The notes under the pieces are model-generated. The model made no database searches. It worked only from the letters and a program-made list of their open reading frames with translations, and had not been told where the DNA came from. The translations under genes were made by a program, and so were the position numbers. Below, piece by piece: positions 23,103-32,709 of a DNA stretch of 37,046 bases. Every line of letters starts with the position of its first letter. Positions within the stretch are counted from its first letter, which is position 1. Source of the stretch: Treponema sp. UBA4692 (lineage in GTDB: Bacteria; Spirochaetota; Spirochaetia; Treponematales; Treponemataceae); assembly GCA_002404895.1 (NCBI GenBank), contig DHKO01000014.1, positions 1-37,046 on the forward strand. Direction: 5' to 3'.

Positions 23103-24146
23103 ATGGGTTTTTTCGACCGTTTTTCTACTGATATTGGAATAGATTTAGGAACTTGCAATACATTGATTTATGTTCGTGGAAAAGGCATCGTGGTTGACGA
23201 GCCGTCTGTTATCGCTGTAGAAAAAGGCACGAAACACGTTGTTGCTGTCGGAGCGGAAGCGAAAAGAATGCTGTGGAGAACTCCTGAGAATATTGTCGCA
23301 ATCCGGCCGCTCCGGGACGGAGTTATCGCAGACATTGACAGCACGGAAAAGATGATAAAATATTTCATCTCGAAAGTCATCTCGCGTCATCAGCTTTTCA
23401 AGTCAACAAAAATGAAAGTCGGAATTCCTTCATGCATTACGGAAGTCGAGCGCCGCGCTGTAATTGAGGCGGCCTTGAAAGCAGGTGCAAAGGAAGTAGA
23501 TGTTATTGAGGAGTCGCTTGCGGCCGCAATCGGCGCGCAGATTCCAATCAACGAGCCTGCCGGGCATATGATTTGCGACATCGGCGGCGGAACAACGGAA
23601 GTTTCTGTAATCTCGCTCGGCGGAATGGTTGTTACAAACGCAATCAGAACTGGCGGAGATGAATTTGACGAGTCAATCGTGAAATATGTTTTAAGCACTC
23701 ATAACTTGAAGATTGGCCAGCAGACTGGCGAGAAACTCAAAATCCAGATTGGAAACGCCTATTCTGACAAGGACAAGACGATTGAGAAAATGGAGATAAA
23801 GGGAATCGACGGAACTTCGGGTCTTCCAAGAAGAATTGAGATTGACAGCGTTGAAGTCCGCGAGGCGTTGAAGACACCGGTCGCAAAAATCCTTGAGCTT
23901 ATAAAGACAACTTTGAGCGACACTCCTCCTGAGCTTGCCGCGGATATTTTCGAGCGCGGAATTGTAATGTCGGGCGGCGGAAGCATGCTAAAAGGGCTTT
24001 CAACCCTCATCAAAAAGGAAGTCGGCGTTCCTGTAATCACTGTGGAGAAGCCTCTTGAATGTGTCGCTTTGGGTGCGGGCCAGGCGTTCGAGCTGTTCAG
24101 GGATATGTCAACAGACCGCTCTGTTTACGACAACTTGAACAACTAG
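23103..24146 (+). CDS. mreB: rod-shape determining actin homologue MreB
   Basis: 347 residues. The actin-family nucleotide site is complete: phosphate-1 GIDLGTCNTLIYV, phosphate-2 CDIGGGTTEVSVIS, adenosine GGGSMLKGL. It forms membrane-bound filaments that guide cell-wall synthesis with MreC, MreD, PBP2 and RodA, all encoded next. It has a strong SD (GGGAGGA). In spirochaetes this system acts on the helical protoplasmic cylinder. Confidence 0.97.
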   Translation: MGFFDRFSTDIGIDLGTCNTLIYVRGKGIVVDEPSVIAVEKGTKHVVAVGAEAKRMLWRTPENIVAIRPLRDGVIADIDSTEKMIKYFISKVISRHQLFKSTKMKVGIPSCITEVERRAVIEAALKAGAKEVDVIEESLAAAIGAQIPINEPAGHMICDIGGGTTEVSVISLGGMVVTNAIRTGGDEFDESIVKYVLSTHNLKIGQQTGEKLKIQIGNAYSDKDKTIEKMEIKGIDGTSGLPRRIEIDSVEVREALKTPVAKILELIKTTLSDTPPELAADIFERGIVMSGGGSMLKGLSTLIKKEVGVPVITVEKPLECVALGAGQAFELFRDMSTDRSVYDNLNN

Positions 24147-24160
24147 TTTTCTCATAAAGT

Positions 24161-25036
24161 ATGGCTTTAAAACACTCATTCCATTTTGGTCTGTCTGAAT
24201 TTGTTCTTGCTTTTCTCGTGCTTCTTTCAGGAGTTCTGCTTGCGCTGAATTCGAGCGGATTTGTCGTTGATTTTCACAAGCTGGGATTTACAGTCTTGTC
24301 TTCTGTCCAAAAGGGAGTTACGGCTGTAACGTCCGGCGTCGGAAAAACTTTCAACGCAGTCCATGAGCTTTCGCGCCTGAGAGATGAGAACAGGGAGCTT
24401 ACAGAAAGGCTGAAAAATTATCAGTATCTTCAAAGAAGCAACAGCGAAATCACAAAGGAAAACAATCGCTTAAAGGAACAGCTCGGGTTTTCAACATCTT
24501 TGAAAGAGAAAAATTATCCTGCGCAGATTATCGGACGCGAGCCTGACAGCCTTTATTCCTCATTCACAATCAACAAGGGAAGCAAGCACGGAATCAAGAA
24601 GAATATGCCTGTCCTTGCGGTTCAGGAAGGAATTGTGGGACTGATTGGAAAAGTCATCACTGTCGGAAGCGGAACGAGCCTTGTGATGCCGATTTATGAC
24701 TCAAAATGCTATATTTCAGCAAGAATTCAGAACACTCGCGATGTCGGCCTTATAAACGGACTCGGCTCGGCAGACTCTCCGCTCACGATGAGATATATCA
24801 AAAAACGTGTCTTGGGCGAGCTTAGCATTGGAGATATGATTGTTACTTCCGGCGAGAACGGAAACTATATTCAGGACATTCCAATCGGAACAATCTCGAA
24901 GATTACCGTTGTTGACTACGACTCTTCTCTCGATATTGAGGTTGCGCCTGTTATTGATTTTGCGCGCATTGAGACTGTCGTTGTTACAGATTTAAAAGAA
25001 GTGAATCCGATTATGGCTAATCAGGGGCAGGAGTGA
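24161..25036 (+). CDS. mreC: rod-shape determining protein MreC
   Basis: 291 residues. One N-terminal transmembrane helix (about 13-33), a coiled coil (about 70-110), then the paired beta-barrel domain with QIIGREPDSLYSSFTINKGSKHGIKKNMPV and later SGENGNYIQDIPIGTISKI, typical of MreC. Periplasmic scaffold linking MreB to PBP2. It is 14 nt after mreB; SD is weak. Confidence 0.95.
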   Translation: MALKHSFHFGLSEFVLAFLVLLSGVLLALNSSGFVVDFHKLGFTVLSSVQKGVTAVTSGVGKTFNAVHELSRLRDENRELTERLKNYQYLQRSNSEITKENNRLKEQLGFSTSLKEKNYPAQIIGREPDSLYSSFTINKGSKHGIKKNMPVLAVQEGIVGLIGKVITVGSGTSLVMPIYDSKCYISARIQNTRDVGLINGLGSADSPLTMRYIKKRVLGELSIGDMIVTSGENGNYIQDIPIGTISKITVVDYDSSLDIEVAPVIDFARIETVVVTDLKEVNPIMANQGQE

Positions 25037-25040
25037 GAAT

Positions 25041-25550
25041 ATGCTGAAATCTCTTTTTGTTTTTATGATTGTCGCCTTTGCCGCTGTTATTTTTGAGACC
25101 GCGATTCTTTCAAATCTTCTTTTTTTGCCAGCGGTTCCTGATTTTCTTTTGATTTGCGTTCTTTATGTGTCTCTTTACAACGGAAGCCTTTACGGAACAG
25201 CGGCTGGCTTTGTCTCTGGAATTTTCTTGGATTTTATGAGCGTCTCGCCGTTCGGCCTGAACTGCCTTTTGCGCACAGTTTTAGGCTACACTGCCGGAAA
25301 ATTCAGCAAGACTTTGAATATAAACGGTTTTTTGCTTTCGGCTCTCGTCGGATTCTGCGCTACTTTGCTGAAAGCTCTTCTAATTTGGATTATCTCGATT
25401 TTCTTTCCCGGAAGCGTTGCTGCGTACAATCTTCTTTCGTTTGAATTCGCATTTGAGCTTTTGGCAAACGCCATTTTGACGCCTGTCATGTTCAAGCTGC
25501 TCGGAATTTTCAACAATATGCTTCTTCTGGAAATCGAGGATATAAAATAA
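25041..25550 (+). CDS. mreD: rod-shape determining protein MreD
   Basis: 169 residues, nearly all hydrophobic, with about five transmembrane helices; LCVLYVSLYNGSLYGTAAGFVSGIFLDF matches the family core. SD AGGAGTGA overlaps the mreC stop. Its stop overlaps the start of the PBP2 gene (TAATG). Confidence 0.92.
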   Translation: MLKSLFVFMIVAFAAVIFETAILSNLLFLPAVPDFLLICVLYVSLYNGSLYGTAAGFVSGIFLDFMSVSPFGLNCLLRTVLGYTAGKFSKTLNINGFLLSALVGFCATLLKALLIWIISIFFPGSVAAYNLLSFEFAFELLANAILTPVMFKLLGIFNNMLLLEIEDIK

Positions 25551-27439
25551 TGTCTCAGTATTCTAATTCCAATGAAGGCTCGGTCGCGCGGAATTCAAAA
25601 GTGATGGTTCTTGCGATTGTGATTCTGATGACTTTTGTAGCCTACGGACTTAAGCTTTTCTCGCTTCAGGTTATCGGAGGAGCGCAATATCGGAGACAGT
25701 CGCGCACGATTTCAAGCCAGATAAGGACAATTCCGGCTCAGCGCGGCGAAATTTTCGACCGCAACGCAAACATAAATATGCCGCTTGTCGTTGACACCGA
25801 GTCTTTCGCCGTTGACATCACGCCTGCTGAAATTCCTGACGGCCATTATGACTCTGTCGCTTTGCGCCTTGCGGGATTTCTTGGAATTTCAAAAAGAGAC
25901 ATCGACAGAAAAGTTCCGAACTACTTGAAAAAGTCTTTTTCAGCCCTTGAAATCAAGGCGAATGTTCCTTCGGAAATAATCCAGAATATCGCGGAGAACC
26001 TGACTGACTTGCCCGGAGTCTCGTGGAGGTCGAAGCCTGTGAGAAACTACGTTGAGACAGGCTCTATTTCGCACGTTATTGGATATGTAGGCGACATAAC
26101 CAGCGAGGAAATCAAGGTCATGTACAACAAGGGCTACAAGAAAAACGCGATTATCGGAAAGACTGGAATTGAAAAGCAGTACGATTCTCTTTTGCAGGGC
26201 GTTGACGGCCGCGAGGTGAAGAAAGTCGATGTCCGAGGACACATCGTTTCTGACGAGTCTGAGATTGAGCCTCCGCAGACTGGAAAAAATCTTGTTCTTA
26301 CAATCGACACAAGAATCCAGAAGCTTGCGGAAAAGGCCTTGGGAGAGCGCGTCGGAGCGGCGGTTGTGTTGAAGCCTGCGACAGGCGAGGTTGTGGCTAT
26401 GGTCTCCTATCCTTATTATGACCAGAACCTTTTCAGCGATGACAATGCGGCGGCTCAGTACAACAGCCTTGCAAGCGACCCTAACCGTCCTCTTTTGAAC
26501 CGCGCTGTGAATGCGGCTTATCCGCCTGCCTCCACTTTCAAAATCATCATGTCAACTGCGATGCTTGCCGAGAAGGCTTTTCCTTCAAACAAGGAGATTG
26601 AATGTACAGGACGCGTTGACTATGGAAACAGAATTTTCCATTGCCATCAGAAATGGGGACACGGCTGGCTTGATATGAAAAACGCGCTTGCCCAATCATG
26701 CGATGTATACTTTTGGGTTGTCGGCCGCGATTATCTTGGAGTTGACCAGATTTCTTCTTACGCCAAGGAATTCGGATTCGGACAGTCTCTTGAAATTGAC
26801 TTGCCGGCTCAGCAGGAAGGCTTTGTGCCGACTTCAATCTGGAAAGAAAGACGTCTTCATCAGAAATGGCTCGGCGGCGACACGATGAATATGTCAATCG
26901 GGCAGGGCTACACGCTTGTAACTCCTCTTCACGTTGCGAATATGGTCGCGATGGTCGCAAACAGCGGAAAAATCTACCGGCCTCATCTTCTGAAGGAAGT
27001 CCGCGACCCGACTACAAACGAGGTGATTCAGGAGATAAAGCCAGAGATTCTGCACGAGTCGAACATTGACGAGTCTGTGTGGAAGGAAGTTCAGGAAGCG
27101 ATGAGATATACGATTACTGACGGAACCGCGATTTTCCCGATGGCGAACAAAAACTTCAAAATTGCCGGAAAAACCGGAACTGCCGAGGTCGGCTCAAAGG
27201 ATCACTGGCATTCATGGATGGCGACCTACGCTCCTTATGACGCTCCTGTTGAGGACCAGTACGTTTTTGTGGTTCTTGTTGAGGCTGTGAACGACTGGGA
27301 ATGGTGGGCGCCTTACGCGACAAACATAATAATTCAGGGAACTCTTGCGAACCAGACTTACGAGGAGGCTGTAAATTCCCTTCCGAACGTGCGCTCTGTG
27401 ATTCTCTCTAAAAAACGTCTCCAGTCAAGGCAGGAGTAG
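25550..27439 (+). CDS. mrdA: elongasome transpeptidase PBP2
   Basis: 629 residues. One N-terminal transmembrane helix (about 17-37), a dimerisation/pedestal domain starting RTIPAQRGEIFDRN, then the class B transpeptidase domain with SxxK = STFK (328-331), SxN-type motif SCD (383-385) and KTGT (541-544). It cross-links peptidoglycan in side-wall growth with its partner RodA, encoded next. The second motif is SCD as in many PBP2s. Confidence 0.96.
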   Translation: MSQYSNSNEGSVARNSKVMVLAIVILMTFVAYGLKLFSLQVIGGAQYRRQSRTISSQIRTIPAQRGEIFDRNANINMPLVVDTESFAVDITPAEIPDGHYDSVALRLAGFLGISKRDIDRKVPNYLKKSFSALEIKANVPSEIIQNIAENLTDLPGVSWRSKPVRNYVETGSISHVIGYVGDITSEEIKVMYNKGYKKNAIIGKTGIEKQYDSLLQGVDGREVKKVDVRGHIVSDESEIEPPQTGKNLVLTIDTRIQKLAEKALGERVGAAVVLKPATGEVVAMVSYPYYDQNLFSDDNAAAQYNSLASDPNRPLLNRAVNAAYPPASTFKIIMSTAMLAEKAFPSNKEIECTGRVDYGNRIFHCHQKWGHGWLDMKNALAQSCDVYFWVVGRDYLGVDQISSYAKEFGFGQSLEIDLPAQQEGFVPTSIWKERRLHQKWLGGDTMNMSIGQGYTLVTPLHVANMVAMVANSGKIYRPHLLKEVRDPTTNEVIQEIKPEILHESNIDESVWKEVQEAMRYTITDGTAIFPMANKNFKIAGKTGTAEVGSKDHWHSWMATYAPYDAPVEDQYVFVVLVEAVNDWEWWAPYATNIIIQGTLANQTYEEAVNSLPNVRSVILSKKRLQSRQE

Positions 27440-27483
27440 CGTTGCGCCTGTCCGTGCGCTTCCGCTTTTTCAAGTGAGGAAAA

Positions 27484-28806
27484 ATGAAAGTAAAATTTTT
27501 GCAAGCTTTTGATTTTATTCTTTTTTTCTGCGTGATTTGTCTAGTTACGTTCGGCGTGCTTTTTATCTATTCTTCTGGAATAAATTCGCGCGGCGTGAAC
27601 ACTTCAAGCGAGTATGTGAAGCAGATTATCTGGGCTTCAATCGGAATTGTGATAATGGTTGTGATTTCTCTTCTCGACTACAGAAGAATCCACCGCTACG
27701 CTCCGCGCATTTTTTTTGTCATGTGCGGAATTTTGCTTCTGACAAGAATTTTCGGAAAATACGTGAACGGCGCAAAAAGCTGGATTGGAATCGGACCTTT
27801 CGGAATTCAGCCGTCTGAATTCAGCAAGATTGCGTTCATTCTTTTTCTCGCATGGTTTCTTGAACGCTCGGCTCATTACAAAGACCAGAGAAAAAGGCTT
27901 ATTCTGGCGATTGGAATTCTTTTGCTTCCTGTCGGTCTGATTATGTCGCAGCCGGACTTGGGAACGGCTCTCGTATTCTTCCCGATTTTTCTGATAATGT
28001 GCTTTATCGCGGGCGTTCCGACACGCTATGTTCTGATGATTTTTTTCGGCGGACTCTTGACGATTTTGTTCATCGTGCTTCCAATCTGGGAAAGCGAGAT
28101 TTTCCAGTCGTCTGTTCCTGTCCTGAAAGTTCTCACGAACACAAAGCTCCGCCTTATCGTTTTTTTCGCGACAGGCTCAATCAGCATAATCGGAGTTCTC
28201 GGCCAGATTTTCTATCGGGACAACCGTGTCTTTTACTGGATTTCATACATTTTCGGAATCATCTGCTTTGCGCTTGTTTTTTCTTTCGCGGGCGGAAAAG
28301 TCCTGAAAACTCATCAGATTCAGCGTCTTATTGTATTTATCGACCCTTACAAAGACCCGCAGGGAGCCGGCTGGCACATCATTCAGTCGAAAATCGCGAT
28401 TGGCTCTGGAAGCCTGTTCGGAAACGGCTATCTGAAAGGAACTCAAAGCCACTACCAGTTTCTGCCGGAGCAGAGCACTGACTTTATTTTCAGCATCTTG
28501 TCCGAGGAATTCGGCTTTGTCGGCTGCATGTGCGTTTTCGCGCTTTATTTTATAATTCTGATGAGGACGGTTTTCATCATCAGAAAGACTTCAAACACTT
28601 TCGGTCTTTTGATTGCGTCTGGAATTCTCGGGCTTTTCTTTTTCCATTTTATCGAGAATGTCGGAATGGCGATGGGAATCATGCCGATTACAGGAATTCC
28701 GCTTTTGTTTGTCTCTTACGGAGGCTCGTCTCTTTGGACTGCGATGATTTGCGTCGGTCTTTTGATGAGCATAAGCTCCAGAAAATATAATGACTTTGTC
28801 GAGTGA
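27484..28806 (+). CDS. rodA: SEDS glycosyltransferase RodA, with an extra two-helix insertion
   Basis: 440 residues against about 370 in E. coli. SEDS features are clear: YVNGAKSWIGIGPFGIQPSEFSKIA, MSQPDLGTALVF, and after the large loop DPYKDPQGAGWHIIQSKIAIGSGSLFGNGYLKGTQSHYQFLPEQSTDFIFSILSEEFG as broken family blocks. Residues about 200-275 insert two additional hydrophobic helices (about 223-243 and 251-269) before the QIQRLIVFIDP motif. It polymerises lipid II together with PBP2. SD GTGAGGA precedes ATG 27484. Confidence 0.95.
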   Translation: MKVKFLQAFDFILFFCVICLVTFGVLFIYSSGINSRGVNTSSEYVKQIIWASIGIVIMVVISLLDYRRIHRYAPRIFFVMCGILLLTRIFGKYVNGAKSWIGIGPFGIQPSEFSKIAFILFLAWFLERSAHYKDQRKRLILAIGILLLPVGLIMSQPDLGTALVFFPIFLIMCFIAGVPTRYVLMIFFGGLLTILFIVLPIWESEIFQSSVPVLKVLTNTKLRLIVFFATGSISIIGVLGQIFYRDNRVFYWISYIFGIICFALVFSFAGGKVLKTHQIQRLIVFIDPYKDPQGAGWHIIQSKIAIGSGSLFGNGYLKGTQSHYQFLPEQSTDFIFSILSEEFGFVGCMCVFALYFIILMRTVFIIRKTSNTFGLLIASGILGLFFFHFIENVGMAMGIMPITGIPLLFVSYGGSSLWTAMICVGLLMSISSRKYNDFVE

Positions 28807-28814
28807 GAAAATCT

Positions 28815-31514
28815 ATGAATCTTATAAATCCGCTGGAAGAGTTCGGAAACGAGCTTTGCTCGGTGCAGAATCCTGCCGCCTACATTGGAGGCGAGTACGG
28901 GGAAATTGTAAAGCCGCATCTTGAAGATGATTCTCTTTTGAACTTTGCAATCGCTTTTCCTGATGTCTACACGATTGGAATGGCGAACCAGGCGATAAAA
29001 ATAATCTACAACGGGCTTAACCGCCTTGAAAATGTTCGCTGCGAGCGTGTTTTTGCGGTTGAAAAGGATTTTGAGTCTCTTCTAAAAAAGCATAATCTTC
29101 CATTGTATACGCTTGAGTCTGGAATTCCGCTGAACAGAATTGACGTTTTGGGATTTTCGGTTGGATACGAGCTTGGAGTTACAGGCGCGCTTTCGATTCT
29201 TGACTTGGGAAAAATTCCGCTTTTAAGAAAGGACAGGACTGAATCAGACCCGATTGTGATTGCGGGCGGCTGCGGCGCGACAAATCCGGCTCCGTTCGCG
29301 GACTTTTTTGACGCGTTCTTTATCGGGGAAGCCGAGGGCGGAATGTTTGAGCTTATGTCGGAGCTTTCCGAGATGAAGAGAAAAGGCGCGTCTCGCTCGG
29401 AGCTTCTTCAGCATATTGCTGAAAATCCTCATGTCTGGACAGAGAATATGTCGCTTGAAACTTGCGGACACAAGATTGCTCTTCGCGCGGTGTGGGAAGA
29501 TTTTGGAAAAGTTCCTTCAGTTGAGTCTTTTATGCCGCTTCCTAATATAAAGCCGGTTCAGGACCACGGTGTTGTTGAGATTATGCGCGGCTGTCCGAAC
29601 GGCTGCCGTTTTTGCCATGCAGGAGTTTATTACCGTCCTCAGCGCGTAAAGACAAAGCAGCTTATTTTTGACGAGGTTGAGCGGCTCGTGAAAGTTGGCG
29701 GCTACAGGGAAATTTCGCTTACGTCTCTTTCGAGCGCGGATTATCCTGATATTGAGGATTTGCTTGATTCTTTAAACGAACGATACAAGTCTCTTAACGT
29801 GTCGTTTCAGCTTCCGTCTTTGAAAGTGAACAGCTTTTCTCTTCCTCTCCTTGAAAAACTTTCCGAAGTCAGAAAATCCGGGCTTACTTTTGCGGTTGAG
29901 ACTCCGGACGAGGCTTGGCAGTTAAGGCTGAACAAGGAAGTCTACGCCCAGCACTTGGCGGACATAATTCTTGACGCGAAAAAGCGCGGCTGGAAATCGG
30001 CGAAATTCTATTTTATGGTGGGGCTTCCGCTTCCTGAGACAGAAGACCACACAGAGGAAAAAGCGATTGTTGACTTTATGCTTGATTTGCAGGCAAAAAC
30101 TGGAATCCAGTGCAACGTCAATATCGGAACCTTTATTCCGAAACCGCACACGGCTTACCAGTGGGCAAGGCAGCTTTCGCCGGAAGAGTCGGAAAAAAAG
30201 CTGAAATACATAAAAGACAATCTTCCGCGCGGAAAATTCAAGGTCAGCACGCACGATGTGAACACAAGCTATGTTGAGGGGCTTTTCAGCCGCGGAGACA
30301 AAAGGGCGGGCGGGGTTATCCTGAGCGCGTACAAGAAAGGCGCGCGCCTTGACGCATGGGAAAATCATCTCCGCGAGAATCTTCCGTTCTGGGAAGAGGC
30401 TTTCAGCGAGGCTTCATACGATGTTAAAGAGTCGATTGTCCGCGAAAGAAAAATTGAAGAAAAACTTCCGTGGGAGAATATCTCTCTTGGTCCTTCAAAA
30501 TCTTTCTATAAAAGAGAGCTTGAAAGAAGCGAAAAAGAGATTCTGACTCCAAAATGCAAAAGCGGCTGCGACCACCGCTGCGGAGTTTGCGGAACAAAAA
30601 CTTCTGTGAACACAGACTCTAAAAAAGAAATCTTGAATCTTCCTGAAAAACTGCCGGAGATACAACGCCCTGAATGGAACATTCCTGTCCTTTACCGCGT
30701 GATTTTCGCGTTCAAGAAGAAAAACGGCGGCGAATTCATTTCGCATCTGAGCATGATTGAGGCTTTCAACCGCGCTTTCTTAAAATGCGGACTGCCTGTC
30801 GTCTATTCTGTCGGCTTTAATCCTCTTCCTCGGCTTGAGTTTGCGTCGAACTTGTCTCTTGGAATCACATCCGACTGCGAGATTGCGTCAAGCCTTCTTT
30901 ACGAGAATGTGGGCGAAAATGATTTTATAAAAAACATTAACGCGCATCTTCCAAAATCGATTCAGCTTTACAGGGCTTTCATCTTCCCGGTTACAAACCA
31001 GCGCCGCCGTGAATCTTTGGCTACAGGACTTTGGGGAAGCGTCTTTGAGTATCAGTTCAAGAACCCGATTTCGGAAAGCGATATAAAAAATTATTTTGAA
31101 AGCGATAAGGCAAAGCCGTTCATTGACGAAAAATCTTTCTGCGAATTTAATCTTGAAGGCACAAAGCTCAAAGCAAAGCTCCTTTTCAAGAATGACCGTC
31201 CTTTCAGGAATTCCATTGAAGAATATTTCGGAAAGAAAATCTGGGAAATTGTGAATATCAACAAGATTGAGACGCTCGCGAAGACTGAAATCACAGGCTG
31301 GACTGCCGAAATGAATACCGCATACGAGACATCGCTTAAAAATATGTCTAGCCACAGCGAGATGGCTGGAATAAACGCCGAGTTCAGAAAAAAAGTTCTT
31401 CATTCCGAGCAGAATGTCGCAAGAGACGAGGCGATTTCGTACTTTGAGCTTTACAAGAAAATCGCGCTTGTGAACGAGAAGCTTATCCGGCAGCGGAATG
31501 AATTCGCGGAATAA
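28815..31514 (+). CDS. two-part radical SAM protein (TIGR03960 type with DUF2344 domain)
   Basis: 899 residues from ATG 28815; a GTG at 28803 overlapping the rodA stop as GTGA is also possible. The first part has a B12-binding-like N-terminal region and a radical SAM core with RGCPNGCRFC (C260, C264, C267, the CxxxCxxC variant). A Cys-rich link CKSGCDHRCGVCG near residue 580 is followed by a DUF2344/TIGR03936 domain starting YRVIFAFKKKNGGEFISHLSM. In other lineages the two parts are separate or fused, often encoded near ribosomal proteins rplU/rpmA; the substrate is unknown. Here it follows rodA directly. Its 3' end is part of a 26-bp tandem duplication. Confidence 0.92.
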   Translation: MNLINPLEEFGNELCSVQNPAAYIGGEYGEIVKPHLEDDSLLNFAIAFPDVYTIGMANQAIKIIYNGLNRLENVRCERVFAVEKDFESLLKKHNLPLYTLESGIPLNRIDVLGFSVGYELGVTGALSILDLGKIPLLRKDRTESDPIVIAGGCGATNPAPFADFFDAFFIGEAEGGMFELMSELSEMKRKGASRSELLQHIAENPHVWTENMSLETCGHKIALRAVWEDFGKVPSVESFMPLPNIKPVQDHGVVEIMRGCPNGCRFCHAGVYYRPQRVKTKQLIFDEVERLVKVGGYREISLTSLSSADYPDIEDLLDSLNERYKSLNVSFQLPSLKVNSFSLPLLEKLSEVRKSGLTFAVETPDEAWQLRLNKEVYAQHLADIILDAKKRGWKSAKFYFMVGLPLPETEDHTEEKAIVDFMLDLQAKTGIQCNVNIGTFIPKPHTAYQWARQLSPEESEKKLKYIKDNLPRGKFKVSTHDVNTSYVEGLFSRGDKRAGGVILSAYKKGARLDAWENHLRENLPFWEEAFSEASYDVKESIVRERKIEEKLPWENISLGPSKSFYKRELERSEKEILTPKCKSGCDHRCGVCGTKTSVNTDSKKEILNLPEKLPEIQRPEWNIPVLYRVIFAFKKKNGGEFISHLSMIEAFNRAFLKCGLPVVYSVGFNPLPRLEFASNLSLGITSDCEIASSLLYENVGENDFIKNINAHLPKSIQLYRAFIFPVTNQRRRESLATGLWGSVFEYQFKNPISESDIKNYFESDKAKPFIDEKSFCEFNLEGTKLKAKLLFKNDRPFRNSIEEYFGKKIWEIVNINKIETLAKTEITGWTAEMNTAYETSLKNMSSHSEMAGINAEFRKKVLHSEQNVARDEAISYFELYKKIALVNEKLIRQRNEFAE

Positions 31515-31551
31515 ATTCCTGAAATGAATTCTCGGAATGAATTCCTGAAAA
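31500..31551. repeat. 26-bp tandem duplication at the 3' end of the radical SAM gene
   Basis: Units 31500-31525 and 31526-31551 differ at only about three of 26 positions and each starts GAATTC. The first unit contains the stop codon, so the duplicate is non-coding. The second lies 22 bp before the LacI-type start. Confidence 0.8.
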
Positions 31552-31572
31552 AAGCGGATTAAAATAATTTCT

Positions 31573-32586
31573 ATGCCGGTTACCTTAAAAGACATCGCGA
31601 AAAAATGCAAAGTCTCGTTTTCCACAGTCAGCAAGGCTCTGAAAAACAGCCCTGAAATCGGAAGCGAGACAATAAGCCTCGTGAAAGAGACCGCAAAGAA
31701 AATGGGCTATCAGCCGAATCTTGCCGCGCGCGTTCTCCGCACAAACCGCACGTTTGACATCGGAGTTGTCTTTGAGGACGCGACCGGAAGCGGCTTGCAG
31801 CACCAGTATTTCGCGGAAATTTTTGACGCAGTGAATGTCGAGGCGAACAAGAAAGGCTACAATATAACATTTTTGAATTCCCAGAAAAGAAAAAGCAATT
31901 CGTATCTTGAGCAGGCGAGAAGCCGGCATTTTGACGGAATAATTCTTGTGAGCACGGATTTTTCAAGGGATGACATTCAGGAGCTTTTAAAAAGCAAGAT
32001 TCCAGTCTCAATGCTTGACTATGAGGGCGACTTTCCTAATGTATGCTCGGTTTTAAGCGACAACTACGACGGAATGAAAAGCCTTGTTGACTTTATCATC
32101 TCAAAAGGACACAGAAAAATCGCTTTTATCCACGGAGAGAACACTGAAGTCACAAAAAAAAGGATTGAAGCCTATAAAGCCGCGTTAAATGAAGCAAAAA
32201 TTCCTTTCAATGCGGATTATCTTGTCGAGGGGCAGTTTCACGGAACAAAGGCAAGCGAGGAGGCTACAGAAAAGCTTTTCGCGCTTTATGAAAAGCCCAC
32301 CTGCATTATCTATCCTGACGACTTCGCGTATCTTGGAGGCCAAAAAGCCTTGCTTTCGCTCGGCCTCGCTCCCGGAAAAGACATAAGCACAGCGGGCTAC
32401 GACGGAATTCTCTTGTCCTCTCTTCTAGTTCCGCCTCTTACGACTTATTCCCAGAACGCGAGAAAGCTTGGCGCGGAGCTTTTGAAAGCTCTTGTCGGCA
32501 TTATAGAAGACCAGAAAGATGGAAAAGCAGAGCCTGTAAAAATCAGCGGAAAACTCTGCCCTGGAGAATCCGTCATAAAAATCTGA
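31573..32586 (+). CDS. LacI-family transcriptional regulator
   Basis: 337 residues. The N-terminal LacI helix-turn-helix is canonical: VTLKDIAKKCKVSFSTVSKALKNSPEIG, followed by the hinge KKMGYQPNLAARVLRT. The rest is a periplasmic-binding-protein-like ligand domain (IGVVFED, DGIILVSTD, GHRKIAFIHG, TTYSQNARKLG). It probably represses sugar or nucleoside genes, but no target operon is next to it. There is no clear SD. Downstream it ends in a terminator at 32594-32660. Confidence 0.93.
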   Translation: MPVTLKDIAKKCKVSFSTVSKALKNSPEIGSETISLVKETAKKMGYQPNLAARVLRTNRTFDIGVVFEDATGSGLQHQYFAEIFDAVNVEANKKGYNITFLNSQKRKSNSYLEQARSRHFDGIILVSTDFSRDDIQELLKSKIPVSMLDYEGDFPNVCSVLSDNYDGMKSLVDFIISKGHRKIAFIHGENTEVTKKRIEAYKAALNEAKIPFNADYLVEGQFHGTKASEEATEKLFALYEKPTCIIYPDDFAYLGGQKALLSLGLAPGKDISTAGYDGILLSSLLVPPLTTYSQNARKLGAELLKALVGIIEDQKDGKAEPVKISGKLCPGESVIKI

Positions 32587-32593
32587 AAATTTA

Positions 32594-32660
32594 TGTTTGC
32601 GTCGGCTTGTCCTGCCGAAACTGCAAATATATTTCTGTTTTTCTTTTTTTTGTTCAGATT
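32594..32660 (+). terminator. probable terminator of the LacI-type gene
   Basis: TTTGC/GCAAA closes an inner CGGC/GCCG stem (about 32599-32628), followed after TATATTTC by a T-rich stretch. Confidence 0.55.
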
Positions 32661-32709
32661 CTGAATATCCTGTATTCTCCAAAAATCCAACTTATGATAA
32701 ATTGAAGAC

